A stretch of DNA of 64,000 nt from Geodermatophilus saharensis (GCF_900188205.1 NZ_FZOH01000003.1:146539-210538), one strand, 5' to 3'; positions 42,803-51,745 are shown, counted from the first letter of the stretch. Made by a program: numbers and translations. The notes: generated by a model from the letters alone, not told the origin.

Positions 42803-43605
42803 GCGTCGTCGTCGTGACGGGCGCGGGCTCCGGGATCGGCGCTGCCGTCACCGAGGCCCTTACCTCCCGCGGCGACCAGGTCGTGGCCTGCGGGCGCCGG
42901 TCGGGCCCGCTGCACGAGGTCGCCGCTCGCACCGGTGCCCGGGCGCTGCCAGGTGACGTGGCTACCCCCGAGGGTGCCGCGGCGGCCGTCGCCGCGGCGC
43001 AGGAGTGGTTCGGCGGCCTGGACGCCCTCGTCCTCAACGCCGGTGTGGCGTACCCGGGCACCGTCGGCACGACGACTGTGGAGGCATGGAAGGAGACGCT
43101 GCGGATCAACCTCACCGCGCCGTTCCTCATGGTCCGCGCCGCCGTCGACGCGCTGGTCGCGAGTCGCGGGGCCGTCGTCACTGTCGGCTCGGTCGCCGGG
43201 CTGCGGGGCGCACCGTCCTACGTGGCCTACGGAGCCAGCAAGGCCGGGCTGCACATGTTCACCCAGGACCTCGCCGTCGACCTCGGGCCGCGTGGCGTGC
43301 GCGTCAACTGCGTGGCTCCGGGATGGGTCCGCACCGAGATGGCGGACCAGGAGATGGTCGATCTGGGCGGCCCGCTCGGCCTCGATCTCGAGCAGACCTA
43401 CGCCCGGGTCACCGCCGCCGTTCCGCAGCGACGGCCCGCCGCGCCGACCGAGGTCGCCGAGGCCATCGCGTGGCTGCTGTCCCCGGCCGCCTCCTACGTG
43501 CACGGCGTCGTGCTGCCTGTCGACGGCGGCAGTACGGCCATGGACGCCGGCAGCCTCGCCTTCCTGCCGGACGCGACTCTTCCGACCACGGAGGGAGCGG
43601 CATGA
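42799..43605 (+). CDS. Short-chain dehydrogenase/reductase
   Basis: A 268-residue SDR starting at GTG 42799 inside the permease stop. It has TGAGSGIGAAV, NAGVAYPGTVG, the catalytic Ser in VTVGSVAGLRG, Tyr-x3-Lys in YVAYGASKAGLHMF, and PVDGGSTAMDAG near the end. It is distinct from the SDR at 39145. Its stop overlaps the start of the amine oxidase gene (ATGA), so permease, SDR and oxidase are one tightly coupled unit. A role in processing an amine-derived alcohol or ketone is inference. Confidence 0.92.
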   Translation: MSVVVVTGAGSGIGAAVTEALTSRGDQVVACGRRSGPLHEVAARTGARALPGDVATPEGAAAAVAAAQEWFGGLDALVLNAGVAYPGTVGTTTVEAWKETLRINLTAPFLMVRAAVDALVASRGAVVTVGSVAGLRGAPSYVAYGASKAGLHMFTQDLAVDLGPRGVRVNCVAPGWVRTEMADQEMVDLGGPLGLDLEQTYARVTAAVPQRRPAAPTEVAEAIAWLLSPAASYVHGVVLPVDGGSTAMDAGSLAFLPDATLPTTEGAA

Positions 43606-45392
43606 CCACCACCTCGCCAACGAGGCCGGGCGACGAACCTTCGGTCGTTCGACCCACCGGCCCAGGAAGGCCCGTCATGAACACGCAGTTGGACGTCATC
43701 GTCGTGGGCGCCGGATTCGCCGGGCTGGTGGCCGCCCGGGAGCTGGGTGCGGCCGGTCACCGCGTGACCGTGCTGGAGGCCCGGGACCGCATCGGCGGGC
43801 GCACCTGGACCGACCACCGCCTCGGCCACCAGCTCGAGATGGGTGGCACGTGGGTGCACTGGCTCCAGCCGCACATCTGGGCCGAGATCACCCGCTACCG
43901 GCAGAAGATCGTGCGCAGCCCGATCCCCGAGCATGCCTACTGGATCGCCGACGGCGAGCTCGTCGAGGGTTCGCCCGAGGAGCTGGCCGAACGCGGCGCC
44001 CGGGCGCATGAAGCCGTGGTCGCCGGCTCGGCCAGGTACTTCCCCGAGCCGCACGACGTGCTCGCTGTGCTGGACGCCGCGGACGAGGACGGCCGCAAGC
44101 GGCGCGAGGAGTTCCTCGCCCTCGACCAGCAGCCACTGATCGAGCGCCTGCGGGAGTCCGGTCTCAGCCGGGAGGAGATCGACCTCGCCGACGCGTTCTG
44201 GACGGCCTGCTTCAACGGCAGCTCGCAGACGGGGTCAGCCACCATGGCCTTGCGCTGGTTCGCGCTGGCGGGCAACGACTTCGACCTGCTCAACGACACG
44301 ACGCTGGCCTACAAGCTCGCCGACGGGATGCGTGGGCTGTACGAGCGGATTGCCGCCGACGTCCGCGGTACCGTCACCCTCGGCACCCAGGTGGAGGCGA
44401 TCAGCTACCTCAAGGACGGCGCTCAGGTCCGGACCACCGACGGGGAGGTCCTCGCCGCCGACGCCGTCATCGTCACCGCACCGGTGAACGCGCTGCGCGG
44501 CATCACCTTCGACCCGCCGCTGCCCGCTGCCGAGGCCGAGTTCGTCGAGACCGGCCTCAACTCCACAGGCACCAAGATCTGGGCCAGGATCCGCGGGCAC
44601 CGCTCCTTCCTCGTCCAGGCGCCCTCCGGCCACCCGCTGAACTTCGCCTGGCCGGAGTACCACCTCGAGGACGGCACCAGCATCATCGTCGGCTTCGGAC
44701 CCGACGCCGCCGCGTTCGACGGCAACGACGCCGATGCCGTCCAGGAGATCCTGCGCGGCTGGATCCCCGACATCGAGGTCGTCGAGTCCGTCACCTACGA
44801 CTGGGTCGCCGATCCGCTGAGCCGGGAGACCTGGGCCACCTTCCGCACCGGCCAGCTGACCGGTGGATGGGCGCAGCTGCGCCGTCCGCACGGGCGGCTG
44901 TTGTTCGCCGGCGGCGACTACGCCGACGGCTGGGCCGGCTTTGTCGACGGCGCCATCCAGAGCGGTCTCGACGCGGCGGCCACGGTCCGTTCCTGGGCCG
45001 ACCCGACCGGCACCACCCCCACCCCGGAGAACGAGGAGAAGGACATGACCACCAGCACCGTTGCGCAGGCCACCGTCACCCCCGAGACCTGGGAGCCGTT
45101 CGTCGTCCAGGGCCAGAAGCTCGGCGAGGTCCACTGGCTGGTGCAGAGCCAGCGTCCCCAGGGCGTGCTGGCCGCCGGCATCTGGCGGATCGGCCCCGTG
45201 GAGGGCGCCGAGCTGCCCTACGCGGTGGCCGGCAGCGAGACCATCCACGTCCTCGAAGGTGAGGCCGAACTGGAGACCTCCGATGGGGCGAAGATCCGAC
45301 TCACCCCGGGCAACGTGGTCTCACTTCCCGACGGTTTCACCGCTACATGGCGGACTCTGTCGCCGTTCAAGAAGTTCTTCGTAGTCGCCTGA
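43602..45392 (+). CDS. Flavin monoamine oxidase fused to a C-terminal cupin
   Basis: A 596-residue protein begins at ATG 43602 after GAGGGAG. Residues 26-475 form a flavin amine oxidase: VIVVGAGFAGLVAARELG, the GGRTWT motif after LEARDRI, GGTWVHWLQP, and the C-terminal FAD motif GGDYADGWAGFVDGAIQSG. Residues about 482-596 are a DUF861/Cupin_3-type cupin (ETIHVLEGEAELETSDG, GNVVSLPDGFTATWR). The joint falls at ENEEKDMTTSTVAQ, where GAGGAG precedes an in-frame ATG at 45045 by six bases, so a separate cupin could also be made from this internal start. Elsewhere these are usually two genes. Probable role: oxidation of a primary or secondary monoamine. Confidence 0.92.
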   Translation: MTTTSPTRPGDEPSVVRPTGPGRPVMNTQLDVIVVGAGFAGLVAARELGAAGHRVTVLEARDRIGGRTWTDHRLGHQLEMGGTWVHWLQPHIWAEITRYRQKIVRSPIPEHAYWIADGELVEGSPEELAERGARAHEAVVAGSARYFPEPHDVLAVLDAADEDGRKRREEFLALDQQPLIERLRESGLSREEIDLADAFWTACFNGSSQTGSATMALRWFALAGNDFDLLNDTTLAYKLADGMRGLYERIAADVRGTVTLGTQVEAISYLKDGAQVRTTDGEVLAADAVIVTAPVNALRGITFDPPLPAAEAEFVETGLNSTGTKIWARIRGHRSFLVQAPSGHPLNFAWPEYHLEDGTSIIVGFGPDAAAFDGNDADAVQEILRGWIPDIEVVESVTYDWVADPLSRETWATFRTGQLTGGWAQLRRPHGRLLFAGGDYADGWAGFVDGAIQSGLDAAATVRSWADPTGTTPTPENEEKDMTTSTVAQATVTPETWEPFVVQGQKLGEVHWLVQSQRPQGVLAAGIWRIGPVEGAELPYAVAGSETIHVLEGEAELETSDGAKIRLTPGNVVSLPDGFTATWRTLSPFKKFFVVA

Positions 45393-45394
45393 CC

Positions 45395-45841
45395 ATCCGT
45401 CAGCGGCGGGCCCCACGACCGCCACGACAAGGGCCGTACCCGTGACGCGCTGCTCGCGGTGGCGCTGGAGTTCTCCCTGGCCAACAGCGTCGGTTCGATC
45501 AGCGCCGACCCGGGCAGCGGGGACCTCGACGCGCTGTTCGCCGGGTCGTCGAGATGGTGCAGACCGACCCCGACGACCAGGCGTTCCGGTACGAGCTGAT
45601 CCTGGAGGCGCGGCGTCGACCGGAACTGCGCCCGCAGGTGGAACACGTCCATGCGACCTACCGGGCGGCACTGCGGGCGGAGCTCGCCGCGGCGGGCGTC
45701 GACGCGGACGACGCGCTGGTGCACCTGCTCTTCGCCGCCGTCGACGGGATGGTGTTCCAGCAGGTGTGCCTCGACGACCCGGCGGCCACCGGCGCCGGTC
45801 TGGCGCGGTTGCGCTCGCTCCTCCGGCTGCTCGCCCGGTGA
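45395..45841 (+). pseudogene. TetR-family pseudogene, copy of the regulator at 40199
   Basis: This region translates to the C-terminal two thirds of the 40199 regulator: GRTRDALLAVALEFSLANSV, then DPGSGDLDALFAG, and after a shift QAFRYELILEARRRPELRP and VHLLFAAVDGMVFQQVCLDD. The DNA-binding N-terminus is absent, since the frame begins at the recognition-helix end. There is also a frameshift at 45543-45545, best explained by loss of one G from a G run. Either lesion would inactivate it. It could alternatively be a sequencing error at the G run, but the missing HTH would remain. Confidence 0.85.
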
Positions 45842-45847
45842 CAGCGA

Positions 45848-45875
45848 GCGGCTGACGCCGGGCGGCTGACGCCGG
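45848..45875. repeat. 14-bp tandem duplication after the tetR pseudogene
   Basis: GCGGCTGACGCCGG is repeated perfectly at 45848-45861 and 45862-45875, followed by a CCGGGCTGCCCGG palindrome (about 45880-45892) that may end transcription. Confidence 0.6.
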
Positions 45876-45893
45876 CACCCGGGCTGCCCGGTC

Positions 45894-46586
45894 TCAGCGC
45901 AGCGCGGCGGCGACCTGCGCGGCGGCGGCGGCCACGGTGCGGCCCACCCGGTCGGTGTCGGCGCCGTCGTCGACGTGGACCACGGCGATCGCGGCGCGGG
46001 CGCCGCCGTCGGGACCGAGGACCGGCGCCGCGACGGAGCGCAGGCCGGGGATCACCTCGCCGTACGAGCTCGCCCAGCCCAGCCGGCGGGCCTCGACGAG
46101 CTCGGCGCGGTCGCCGGGGGAGGGCGGCTGCGGCAGGAGGAGGGCCAGCCCCGGGGCGCCGCGGTCGACGGGGTGGCGGGTGCCGGGGCGGTAGGCCACG
46201 TGGGCGGTGGTGTCGTGCGGTTCGACGCTGACCACGGTCACCGCCTCGTCGCCGGCGCGGACGACGAGGAACGCCGTCATGCCGAGCTCGGCGGCGAGGG
46301 CGTCGAGGCGGGGGAGGGCGGCGGCCTGCAGGTCGGTGCGCACCCCGCGGGCGAGCGCGGCCATCCCCAGGCCCAGGCGGTAGCGGCCGGCGGTGTCGCG
46401 CTCGACGAGCTGGTGGTCCTCCAGCGTCCGCAGCAGGCGGTAGGCGATGGAGCGGTGCAGCCCGACGGCGGCGGCGACCTCGGCGACGGGCTGGGGCGCG
46501 GCGGCGGTGGCGAGGTGCTCGAGGATCCGCAGGCCCCGGTCGAGCGTCTGGGACTGGGGCGCGCTCGCGCCGTCGTCGGCCGCCAT
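45894..46586 (-). CDS. IclR-family transcriptional regulator
   Basis: A 230-residue regulator starts at ATG 46586 after GGAGGAGG. The winged helix at about 10-70 contains QTLDRGLRILEHLATAAAPQ and VAAAVGLHRSIAYRLLRTLED; the C-terminal effector domain has the GAPGLALLL and IPGLRSVAAPVLG motifs. It lies just outside the amine island and downstream of a 46-residue ORF on the same strand. Its target is unknown; the palindrome at 37896-37910 is of a type IclR proteins may bind. Confidence 0.9.
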   Translation of the reverse strand: MAADDGASAPQSQTLDRGLRILEHLATAAAPQPVAEVAAAVGLHRSIAYRLLRTLEDHQLVERDTAGRYRLGLGMAALARGVRTDLQAAALPRLDALAAELGMTAFLVVRAGDEAVTVVSVEPHDTTAHVAYRPGTRHPVDRGAPGLALLLPQPPSPGDRAELVEARRLGWASSYGEVIPGLRSVAAPVLGPDGGARAAIAVVHVDDGADTDRVGRTVAAAAAQVAAALR

Positions 46587-46674
46587 CCCCGGTGCCTCCT
46601 CCGTCGGGTCCGACCAGCGTACGGCGGCCGCCCCGGCCGGCCGGGGGCGCGGCCGGGGCGGTCCCCCGGGCGGG

Positions 46675-46815
46675 TCAGCCCCGGTCGGGACGGGGGCGGT
46701 AGGGCACGCCGGGGTTGAAGACCTCGAGGGTGTAGGTGTCGAGGCGGCGCAGCCACGCGCGGGTGCGGGTGGCGAGCGCGGCGGGCCGGCGGGCGGTGGT
46801 GGCGGTGCTGTCCAT
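46675..46815 (-). CDS. 46-residue conserved-looking small protein
   Basis: A short ORF starts at ATG 46815 with GGAGA seven bases upstream and ends 88 bp before the IclR gene on the same strand. The peptide has a basic N-terminal half (TRTRAWLRRLD) and a C-terminal TLEVFNPGVPYRPRPDRG, which looks folded or interaction-prone. Codon choice is GC3-rich as in real genes. I know no family; it could be a small regulator or an RNA-coding artefact. Confidence 0.5.
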   Translation of the reverse strand: MDSTATTARRPAALATRTRAWLRRLDTYTLEVFNPGVPYRPRPDRG

Positions 46816-46881
46816 GGCGTCTCCAGGGAGGTTCTCGATCGGGGACGTCGTCGTCCGGACGGGTCCCACGGTCCCCGCGCC

Positions 46882-46913
46882 CCGTTGCAGGGCGGTGTCA
46901 CCACGCCCAACGG
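46882..46913. promoter_or_regulatory. Imperfect palindrome in the divergent 46.8-47.0 kb promoter
   Basis: CCGTTG (46882) and CAACGG (46908-46913) enclose GGGCG/CGCCC with small bulges. It lies between the 46-residue ORF and the divergent membrane-protein gene and is a possible operator. Confidence 0.3.
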
Positions 46914-47049
46914 CGGGTGAACCGGGGCCGTGTCGTCGGCCACGTCCGACGGGACGGCCGGCGGCGGGCGCAACTCCGGTGACAGGCCCGCGCTCCGGTG
47001 CTCCAATGGGCCGCGCACGGGGGAGAGCACCGAGTTCGGAGGTCCTCCG

Positions 47050-47949
47050 GTGGACCCTGTCACCACGGCCGTGCGCCCGACCGCCGACCGTCGCCGCGAG
47101 CTGCTGCCGGCCATGCGCGGGCTGCTGCTGGTCTTCAGCGTGCTGACCGCGCTCGGGTTCACCGCGCTGTTCGTCCTGTCCACCCGCACCGACGAGGCCT
47201 TCGCCTGGACCATCCAGCCGCCGGTGACCGCCGCCTTCCTCGGTGCGGGCTACGCGGCCGGCTTCACCCTCGTCGTCCTGTCGCTGCGCGACCCGGTGTG
47301 GGCGCACAGCCGGGTGCCCGTGCTCACCATCCTGGTCTTCACGCTGCTGACGCTGGTCGCCACGCTGGTGCACGCCGACCGCTTCCACTTCGCCGCCGAG
47401 TTCGCCGACTCGCCGGCCCTGGCGCGCGGCGCGGCGTGGTTCTGGACCGGGGTGTACGTGCTCATCCCGCTCGGGATCCTCGCCGTCCTCGCCTTCCAGG
47501 AGCGGGCACCGGGCACCGACCCGCCGCGGCGGTTCCCCGTGCCGGTCGTGCTGCGGGCGGCCCTGGCCGTCGAGTCGATCGTGCTCTTCGCCGTGGGCGC
47601 CGCGATCTCCGTCGCGCCGTCGAGTGCCGAGACGCTGTGGCCCTGGACGCTCACCCCGCTGACCGGCCGGGTGGTCGGCGCCTGGCTGGTCGCCTTCGGC
47701 CTCGCCACGGCCCTGGCCGCGCTGGCCGGCGACCTGGAGCGGATGCGCACCGCGGCGATCGCCTACACCGTCTTCGGCGCGCTGGAGCTGCTGGTGGTGC
47801 TGCTGCACCGCGAGCACGTGGCGTGGGACCGGCCGGTGGCCTGGCTCTACGTCGCCGCGACCGTCGCGATCGTGCTCACCGGGGCGGCCGGCTGGCGCCG
47901 CGCCCCGGTGCCCGAGCGCGCGGCGCACGCCGCCCGCCACCGGTCCTGA
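47050..47949 (+). CDS. Polytopic membrane protein, unknown function
   Basis: A 299-residue protein begins at GTG 47050 with GGAGG seven bases upstream; the in-frame extension to 46930 is discarded as non-coding. About eight hydrophobic helices are visible (around residues 27-48, 58-80, 90-108, 125-150, 170-192, 205-228, 240-258 and 265-283). No transporter or enzyme motif is seen. It is divergent from the 46-residue ORF and IclR gene. Confidence 0.8.
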   Translation: MDPVTTAVRPTADRRRELLPAMRGLLLVFSVLTALGFTALFVLSTRTDEAFAWTIQPPVTAAFLGAGYAAGFTLVVLSLRDPVWAHSRVPVLTILVFTLLTLVATLVHADRFHFAAEFADSPALARGAAWFWTGVYVLIPLGILAVLAFQERAPGTDPPRRFPVPVVLRAALAVESIVLFAVGAAISVAPSSAETLWPWTLTPLTGRVVGAWLVAFGLATALAALAGDLERMRTAAIAYTVFGALELLVVLLHREHVAWDRPVAWLYVAATVAIVLTGAAGWRRAPVPERAAHAARHRS

Positions 47950-47988
47950 GCCGGGCGCGTCCCCGAGGGACGCCGGCGTGCGGGGACG

Positions 47989-48519
47989 GTGCCCCGGCAG
48001 GTCGTCGGGCAGGCCGTCCGGGTGAGCGAGGCACAGCTGCGCGGCCTGGTCGGGTGGACCGTCGAGGACGCTCCGCCCGAGGCCCGCGCGGGGCGGGTGC
48101 TCCGCGCCGTCCTGCACGCCGTCTCCACCGTGGTCACCCTGGGCGCGGACGCTGCCGCCGGCGCCCGCCGGCCGACGTGGACGGTGCCCGCGGACCCGGC
48201 CGCCCACCGGGACCTCGGGTCCGTGCGGCTGCACTGGCCCTCACCCGCCCCGGGCGAGCCGGTGGCGGCCGCACGGGAGGGCGTCTGGGCGGTCGCGCCG
48301 GGACGGCCGCCCCGGGAGCTGCCGGTCCGGTCCTGGCAGGTGGTCCGCGCGGTGCCGGGCACCGGCTCCCGGCGGCCCCGGCAGGCCGGTGCGCCGTGGC
48401 GGCTCGAGGTCACCGACGGCACCGGCACCGGGTCGCTCACCGGCGCCCGGCTCGCGCTCGTCTCGATCGGTTCCCTGGCCGGGTGGCCCGAGCCGGCCGG
48501 CCCGGGGGCCGGCACGTGA
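47989..48519 (+). CDS. Hypothetical protein, no recognised domain
   Basis: A 176-residue frame begins at GTG 47989; GTG 48022 is an alternative. The protein is rich in Ala, Arg, Pro and Gly, with a possible helix in LRGLVGWTVEDAPPEARAG and strands later. No homologous family is recognised. It could be a real small protein or a long shadow frame; the absence of a better frame on the opposite strand favours a gene. Confidence 0.5.
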   Translation: MPRQVVGQAVRVSEAQLRGLVGWTVEDAPPEARAGRVLRAVLHAVSTVVTLGADAAAGARRPTWTVPADPAAHRDLGSVRLHWPSPAPGEPVAAAREGVWAVAPGRPPRELPVRSWQVVRAVPGTGSRRPRQAGAPWRLEVTDGTGTGSLTGARLALVSIGSLAGWPEPAGPGAGT

Positions 48520-48544
48520 GCGACCCCCCAGTACGACGGCTCCG

Positions 48545-48838
48545 TCAGCCGATCCCGGCGACCGCGCGGGCGACGTCGGGGGCGCAGCGCAGCGCAACCG
48601 GACGGCCGCACCACTCCGCCTCCTCGAGCGTGCCGGCCAGCAGCTCCCGGCCCGACGGCGACAGCGCGGTGAGCGAGCGGGCGTCGACGACGTCGACCCG
48701 CACCGGCTCGCGGCCGTAGCAGCGCCAGAACGCCTCCACCGCGGCGGCGTCGACCTCCCCGGCCAGGACCAGCACCCGCCCGGCGGAGGTGGCGAGCAGG
48801 CGCACCACGCCGCGGCGGGTCACGGCGGAGACGGGCAC
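48545..48838 (-). CDS. STAS-domain protein (anti-sigma factor antagonist-like)
   Basis: A 97-residue STAS fold starts at GTG 48838. Characteristic are LVLAGEVDAAAVEAFW and VDVVDARSLTALSPSGRELL, with Ser at the position phosphorylated in SpoIIAA-like proteins and the C-terminal VALRCAPDVARAV helix. These antagonise anti-sigma factors in partner-switching systems. No anti-sigma or sigma gene lies nearby. It is divergent from the polymerase gene. Confidence 0.8.
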   Translation of the reverse strand: MPVSAVTRRGVVRLLATSAGRVLVLAGEVDAAAVEAFWRCYGREPVRVDVVDARSLTALSPSGRELLAGTLEEAEWCGRPVALRCAPDVARAVAGIG

Positions 48839-48899
48839 GCCGCCAGTCTGCGCGCCCGGGGTCCCCGGCGCTGTCGTGCCCGTCGGCGAGACTGCTCGG

Positions 48900-50543
48900 G
48901 TGGACCGGGTGCTGCTGCGCCGCGACGGGGCGGCGGTGACGGCCACCGCGTGCGGTGACGACGGCACCCCCGGCGCGGTCACCCGGCTCGCGCCCGACGA
49001 GCTGCCCGGCTGGGTCGCGGCGCGGGAGCGGGCGGCGCCGGTGCGCTGGGTGTGGGACGACACCACCCGCTGGTACCCGGCGCTGCTCGACGCCGGCGTG
49101 CGGGTGCAGCGCTGCACCGACCTGCGGCTGGCCGCCGCGGTGCTGCGCCGCTCCCCGCTGGCCGGTCCCGTGCCGGCGGCGGACCCCGGCTGGGCGGCGC
49201 TGCAGCCGGTGACCGCGGACGACCCGGCGCTGTTCGACCTGGCCGACCCCGCCGACGCCCTCGACCCCGTCGCCGAGCACCGCCGCCAGCAGGCCGCCGT
49301 CGCCGCGTCGGCCCACCGCGGCCGGCTCGGGCTGCTGCTGGCCGCGGAGTCCTCCGGGGCGCTCGCCGCCGCGGAGATGACCTGGGCCGGGCTGCCCTGG
49401 CGGGTCGACGAGCACGGCCGCCTGCTGACCGCGCTGCTCGGCGACCGGCCACCGCCCGGGCTGCGCCCGCCGGTGCTCGAGCGGCTGGCCGGCGAGGTGC
49501 GCGCCGCGCTGCGCGCCCCCGACCTCAACCCCGACTCGCCCGCCGCGGTGCTGCGCGCGCTGCAGACCGCCGGGCTGCCGGTCGAGGACACCCGCTCGTG
49601 GACGCTGGAGCGCGTCGAGCACCCGGTCGTGGCGCCGCTGCTGGAGTACAAGCGGCTGGCCCGGCTGCTGGCGGCCAACGGCTGGTCGTGGCTGGACACC
49701 TGGGTGCACGACGGCCGGTTCCGTCCGGTGTTCCTCCCCGGCGGCGTGGTCACCGGCCGCTGGGCCTCCTCCGGCGGCGGCGCGCTGTCGGTGCCGGTGC
49801 AGGTGCGCCCGGCGGCGGTCGCCGACGAGGGGTGGCGGCTGGTCGTCGCCGACGTCGCCCAGCTCGAGCCCCGGGTGCTCGCCGGCATGAGCCGCGACGG
49901 CGCGCTCGCCGAGGCCGCGCGGGCCGCCGACCTCTACGCCGGCATGGTGGCCGCCGGGGTGGTGGCCACCCGGGCGGAGGCGAAGGTCGGCGTGCTCGGC
50001 GCCCTCTACGGCGGCACCCGCGGCGAGAGCGGGCGGGTGATGCCGCGTCTGGCCCGCCGCTACCCGCGCGCGATCGGCCTGGTCGAGGACGCCGCCCGGG
50101 CCGGCGAGCGGGGCGCGGTGGTGTCCACCCTGCTCGGCCGCGGCTCGCCGTCGCCCCGCGGCGCGTGGGCGCAGCGGGACGCCGACCTCGGCGAGGCCCC
50201 CGAGCCCGGCGGCCGCGACACCGACCGCGCCCGCCGCTCCTGGGGCCGGTTCACCCGCAACTTCGTCGTCCAGGGCACCGGCGCGGAGTGGGCGCTGTGC
50301 TGGCTGGCCGACCTGCGCAACCGGCTGTGGCGCCTCGGCGAGGGCCGGCTCGACCGGCGCCCGCACCTGGCGTTCTTCCTGCACGACGAGGTCGTCGTGC
50401 ACACGCCGGCACCCCTGGCCGACGAGGTCGCCGAGCAGGTGCGGCAGGCCGCCGCCGCGGCCGGCCGGCTGCTGTTCGGCGACTTCCCGGTGGACTTCCC
50501 GCTCGACGTCGCCGTCGTGCGGTCCTGGGCCGACGCCGGATGA
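48900..50543 (+). CDS. Family A DNA polymerase-like protein with degenerate 3'-5' exonuclease region
   Basis: A 547-residue protein starts at GTG 48900. The C-terminal half has all three family A polymerase motifs: motif A VADVAQLEPRVLAGM, motif B RAEAKVGVLGALYGG and motif C FLHDEVVV. The N-terminal half aligns only loosely with the 3'-5' exonuclease of PolI and its catalytic Asp/Glu are not clearly recognisable. Such short proteins, often called bifunctional 3'-5' exonuclease/DNA polymerase, are common in actinobacteria as a second, non-essential PolA-like gene. The lipoprotein hydrolase gene overlaps its stop by ATGA. Confidence 0.9.
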   Translation: MDRVLLRRDGAAVTATACGDDGTPGAVTRLAPDELPGWVAARERAAPVRWVWDDTTRWYPALLDAGVRVQRCTDLRLAAAVLRRSPLAGPVPAADPGWAALQPVTADDPALFDLADPADALDPVAEHRRQQAAVAASAHRGRLGLLLAAESSGALAAAEMTWAGLPWRVDEHGRLLTALLGDRPPPGLRPPVLERLAGEVRAALRAPDLNPDSPAAVLRALQTAGLPVEDTRSWTLERVEHPVVAPLLEYKRLARLLAANGWSWLDTWVHDGRFRPVFLPGGVVTGRWASSGGGALSVPVQVRPAAVADEGWRLVVADVAQLEPRVLAGMSRDGALAEAARAADLYAGMVAAGVVATRAEAKVGVLGALYGGTRGESGRVMPRLARRYPRAIGLVEDAARAGERGAVVSTLLGRGSPSPRGAWAQRDADLGEAPEPGGRDTDRARRSWGRFTRNFVVQGTGAEWALCWLADLRNRLWRLGEGRLDRRPHLAFFLHDEVVVHTPAPLADEVAEQVRQAAAAAGRLLFGDFPVDFPLDVAVVRSWADAG

Positions 50544-51652
50544 CGCGCCACGGTCGGGGAGCCGCGGTGGTCGTCGCGGTCCTGCTCGCCGGCGCCTGCA
50601 CCGCCGGGCCACCGACCCCGGCACCGGCCACCGCCACCGACACCGGCCAGCGGGCCGCGCGCAGCGACGCGCTGCTCCGGGAGGTGCTGGCGGCCGACGA
50701 GCCGGGATGCTCGGCGGCGGTCGGCATCGACGGCGAGGTGGTGTGGGCCGGTGCGCGCGGCGCGGCCGACCTCCGCACCGGCCGCCCGCTCACCACGGGG
50801 ACCACGTTCGACGTGGGCTCGGTCAGCAAGCAGTTCACCGCGACGGCCGTGCTCCTGCTCGAGCAGGACGGCGTCCTGACGCTGCAGGACCCGGTGTCCC
50901 GGTGGGTGCCCGGGCTGCCCGGCTGGGGCGGCGCGGTGACCCTCGACCACCTGGTGCACCACACCAGTGGCATCCCCGACTACCTGTCCGACTTCGCCGC
51001 GGCCGGCATCGAGCCGGGCGAGCGCACCACCCAGCAGCAGGCCCTCGAGACCATCGCCTCGCACGCCGCGACGGTGCGACCGCCGGGCACCTCCTTCGAC
51101 TACTCCAACTCCAACTACGTCCTGCTCGCCGAGGTGGTCCGGAACGCCTCGGGAGAGCCCCTGCCGGCGTTCCTCCGCGCGCGCGTGTTCGAGCCGCTGG
51201 GCCTGGACGCGGTCGTCGACCCCGCCGGAGCCGACCCCGACGCCACCGACCCGTCCTCGGCCCGGGGCCACGTGCGGGACAGTTCCAGCGGAGCGTGGCG
51301 GCCCGCCGGCTCGCGCTTCCTGCAGGTCGGCGACGGCTCGGTGCAGACGACACCGTCGGAGCTGGTGCGCTGGGCCGACGTGTACCGCACGGGTCGGCTC
51401 GGCGGGCAGGACCTGCTCGACGCGCAGCTCGACGACCCGGCCGTGGTCGCCGGCGGCTACGGCTACGCCGCGGGGATCAACGTGCACCCCGACGGGGCGC
51501 TCGAGCACTCCGGTTCCTGGGCCGGGTTCCTCGCGTGGTTCGCGGTGTCGGCCGACCGGCACACCGCGCTGGCCGTCTCCTGCAACGGCGACGAGCCCGG
51601 GACCTCCGACCTCGACCGGCTCGTCCGGGGGCTGCACGGCGTCTGGTCCTGA
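50540..51652 (+). CDS. Lipoprotein serine hydrolase (beta-lactamase class C/DD-peptidase fold)
   Basis: A 370-residue exported hydrolase starts at ATG 50540 in the polymerase stop. The signal peptide ends in LLAGAC (lipobox, Cys20). The serine active site is visible as SVSK (SxxK), YSN in DYSNSNY, and HSGSWAGF (HxG). These proteins include D-alanyl-D-alanine peptidases, esterases and penicillin-recognising relatives. No sign of a beta-lactamase expression context. Substrate unknown. Confidence 0.9.
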   Translation: MTRHGRGAAVVVAVLLAGACTAGPPTPAPATATDTGQRAARSDALLREVLAADEPGCSAAVGIDGEVVWAGARGAADLRTGRPLTTGTTFDVGSVSKQFTATAVLLLEQDGVLTLQDPVSRWVPGLPGWGGAVTLDHLVHHTSGIPDYLSDFAAAGIEPGERTTQQQALETIASHAATVRPPGTSFDYSNSNYVLLAEVVRNASGEPLPAFLRARVFEPLGLDAVVDPAGADPDATDPSSARGHVRDSSSGAWRPAGSRFLQVGDGSVQTTPSELVRWADVYRTGRLGGQDLLDAQLDDPAVVAGGYGYAAGINVHPDGALEHSGSWAGFLAWFAVSADRHTALAVSCNGDEPGTSDLDRLVRGLHGVWS

Positions 51653-51745
51653 GCGCGTTCGCCGGCCGGGACGGGCGCGCCCCGGGGGGATGTGGACGGA
51701 CCCGGTCCGGGAGAGGATGGTGACCGGGGTCACAGGAGGTGGGCG

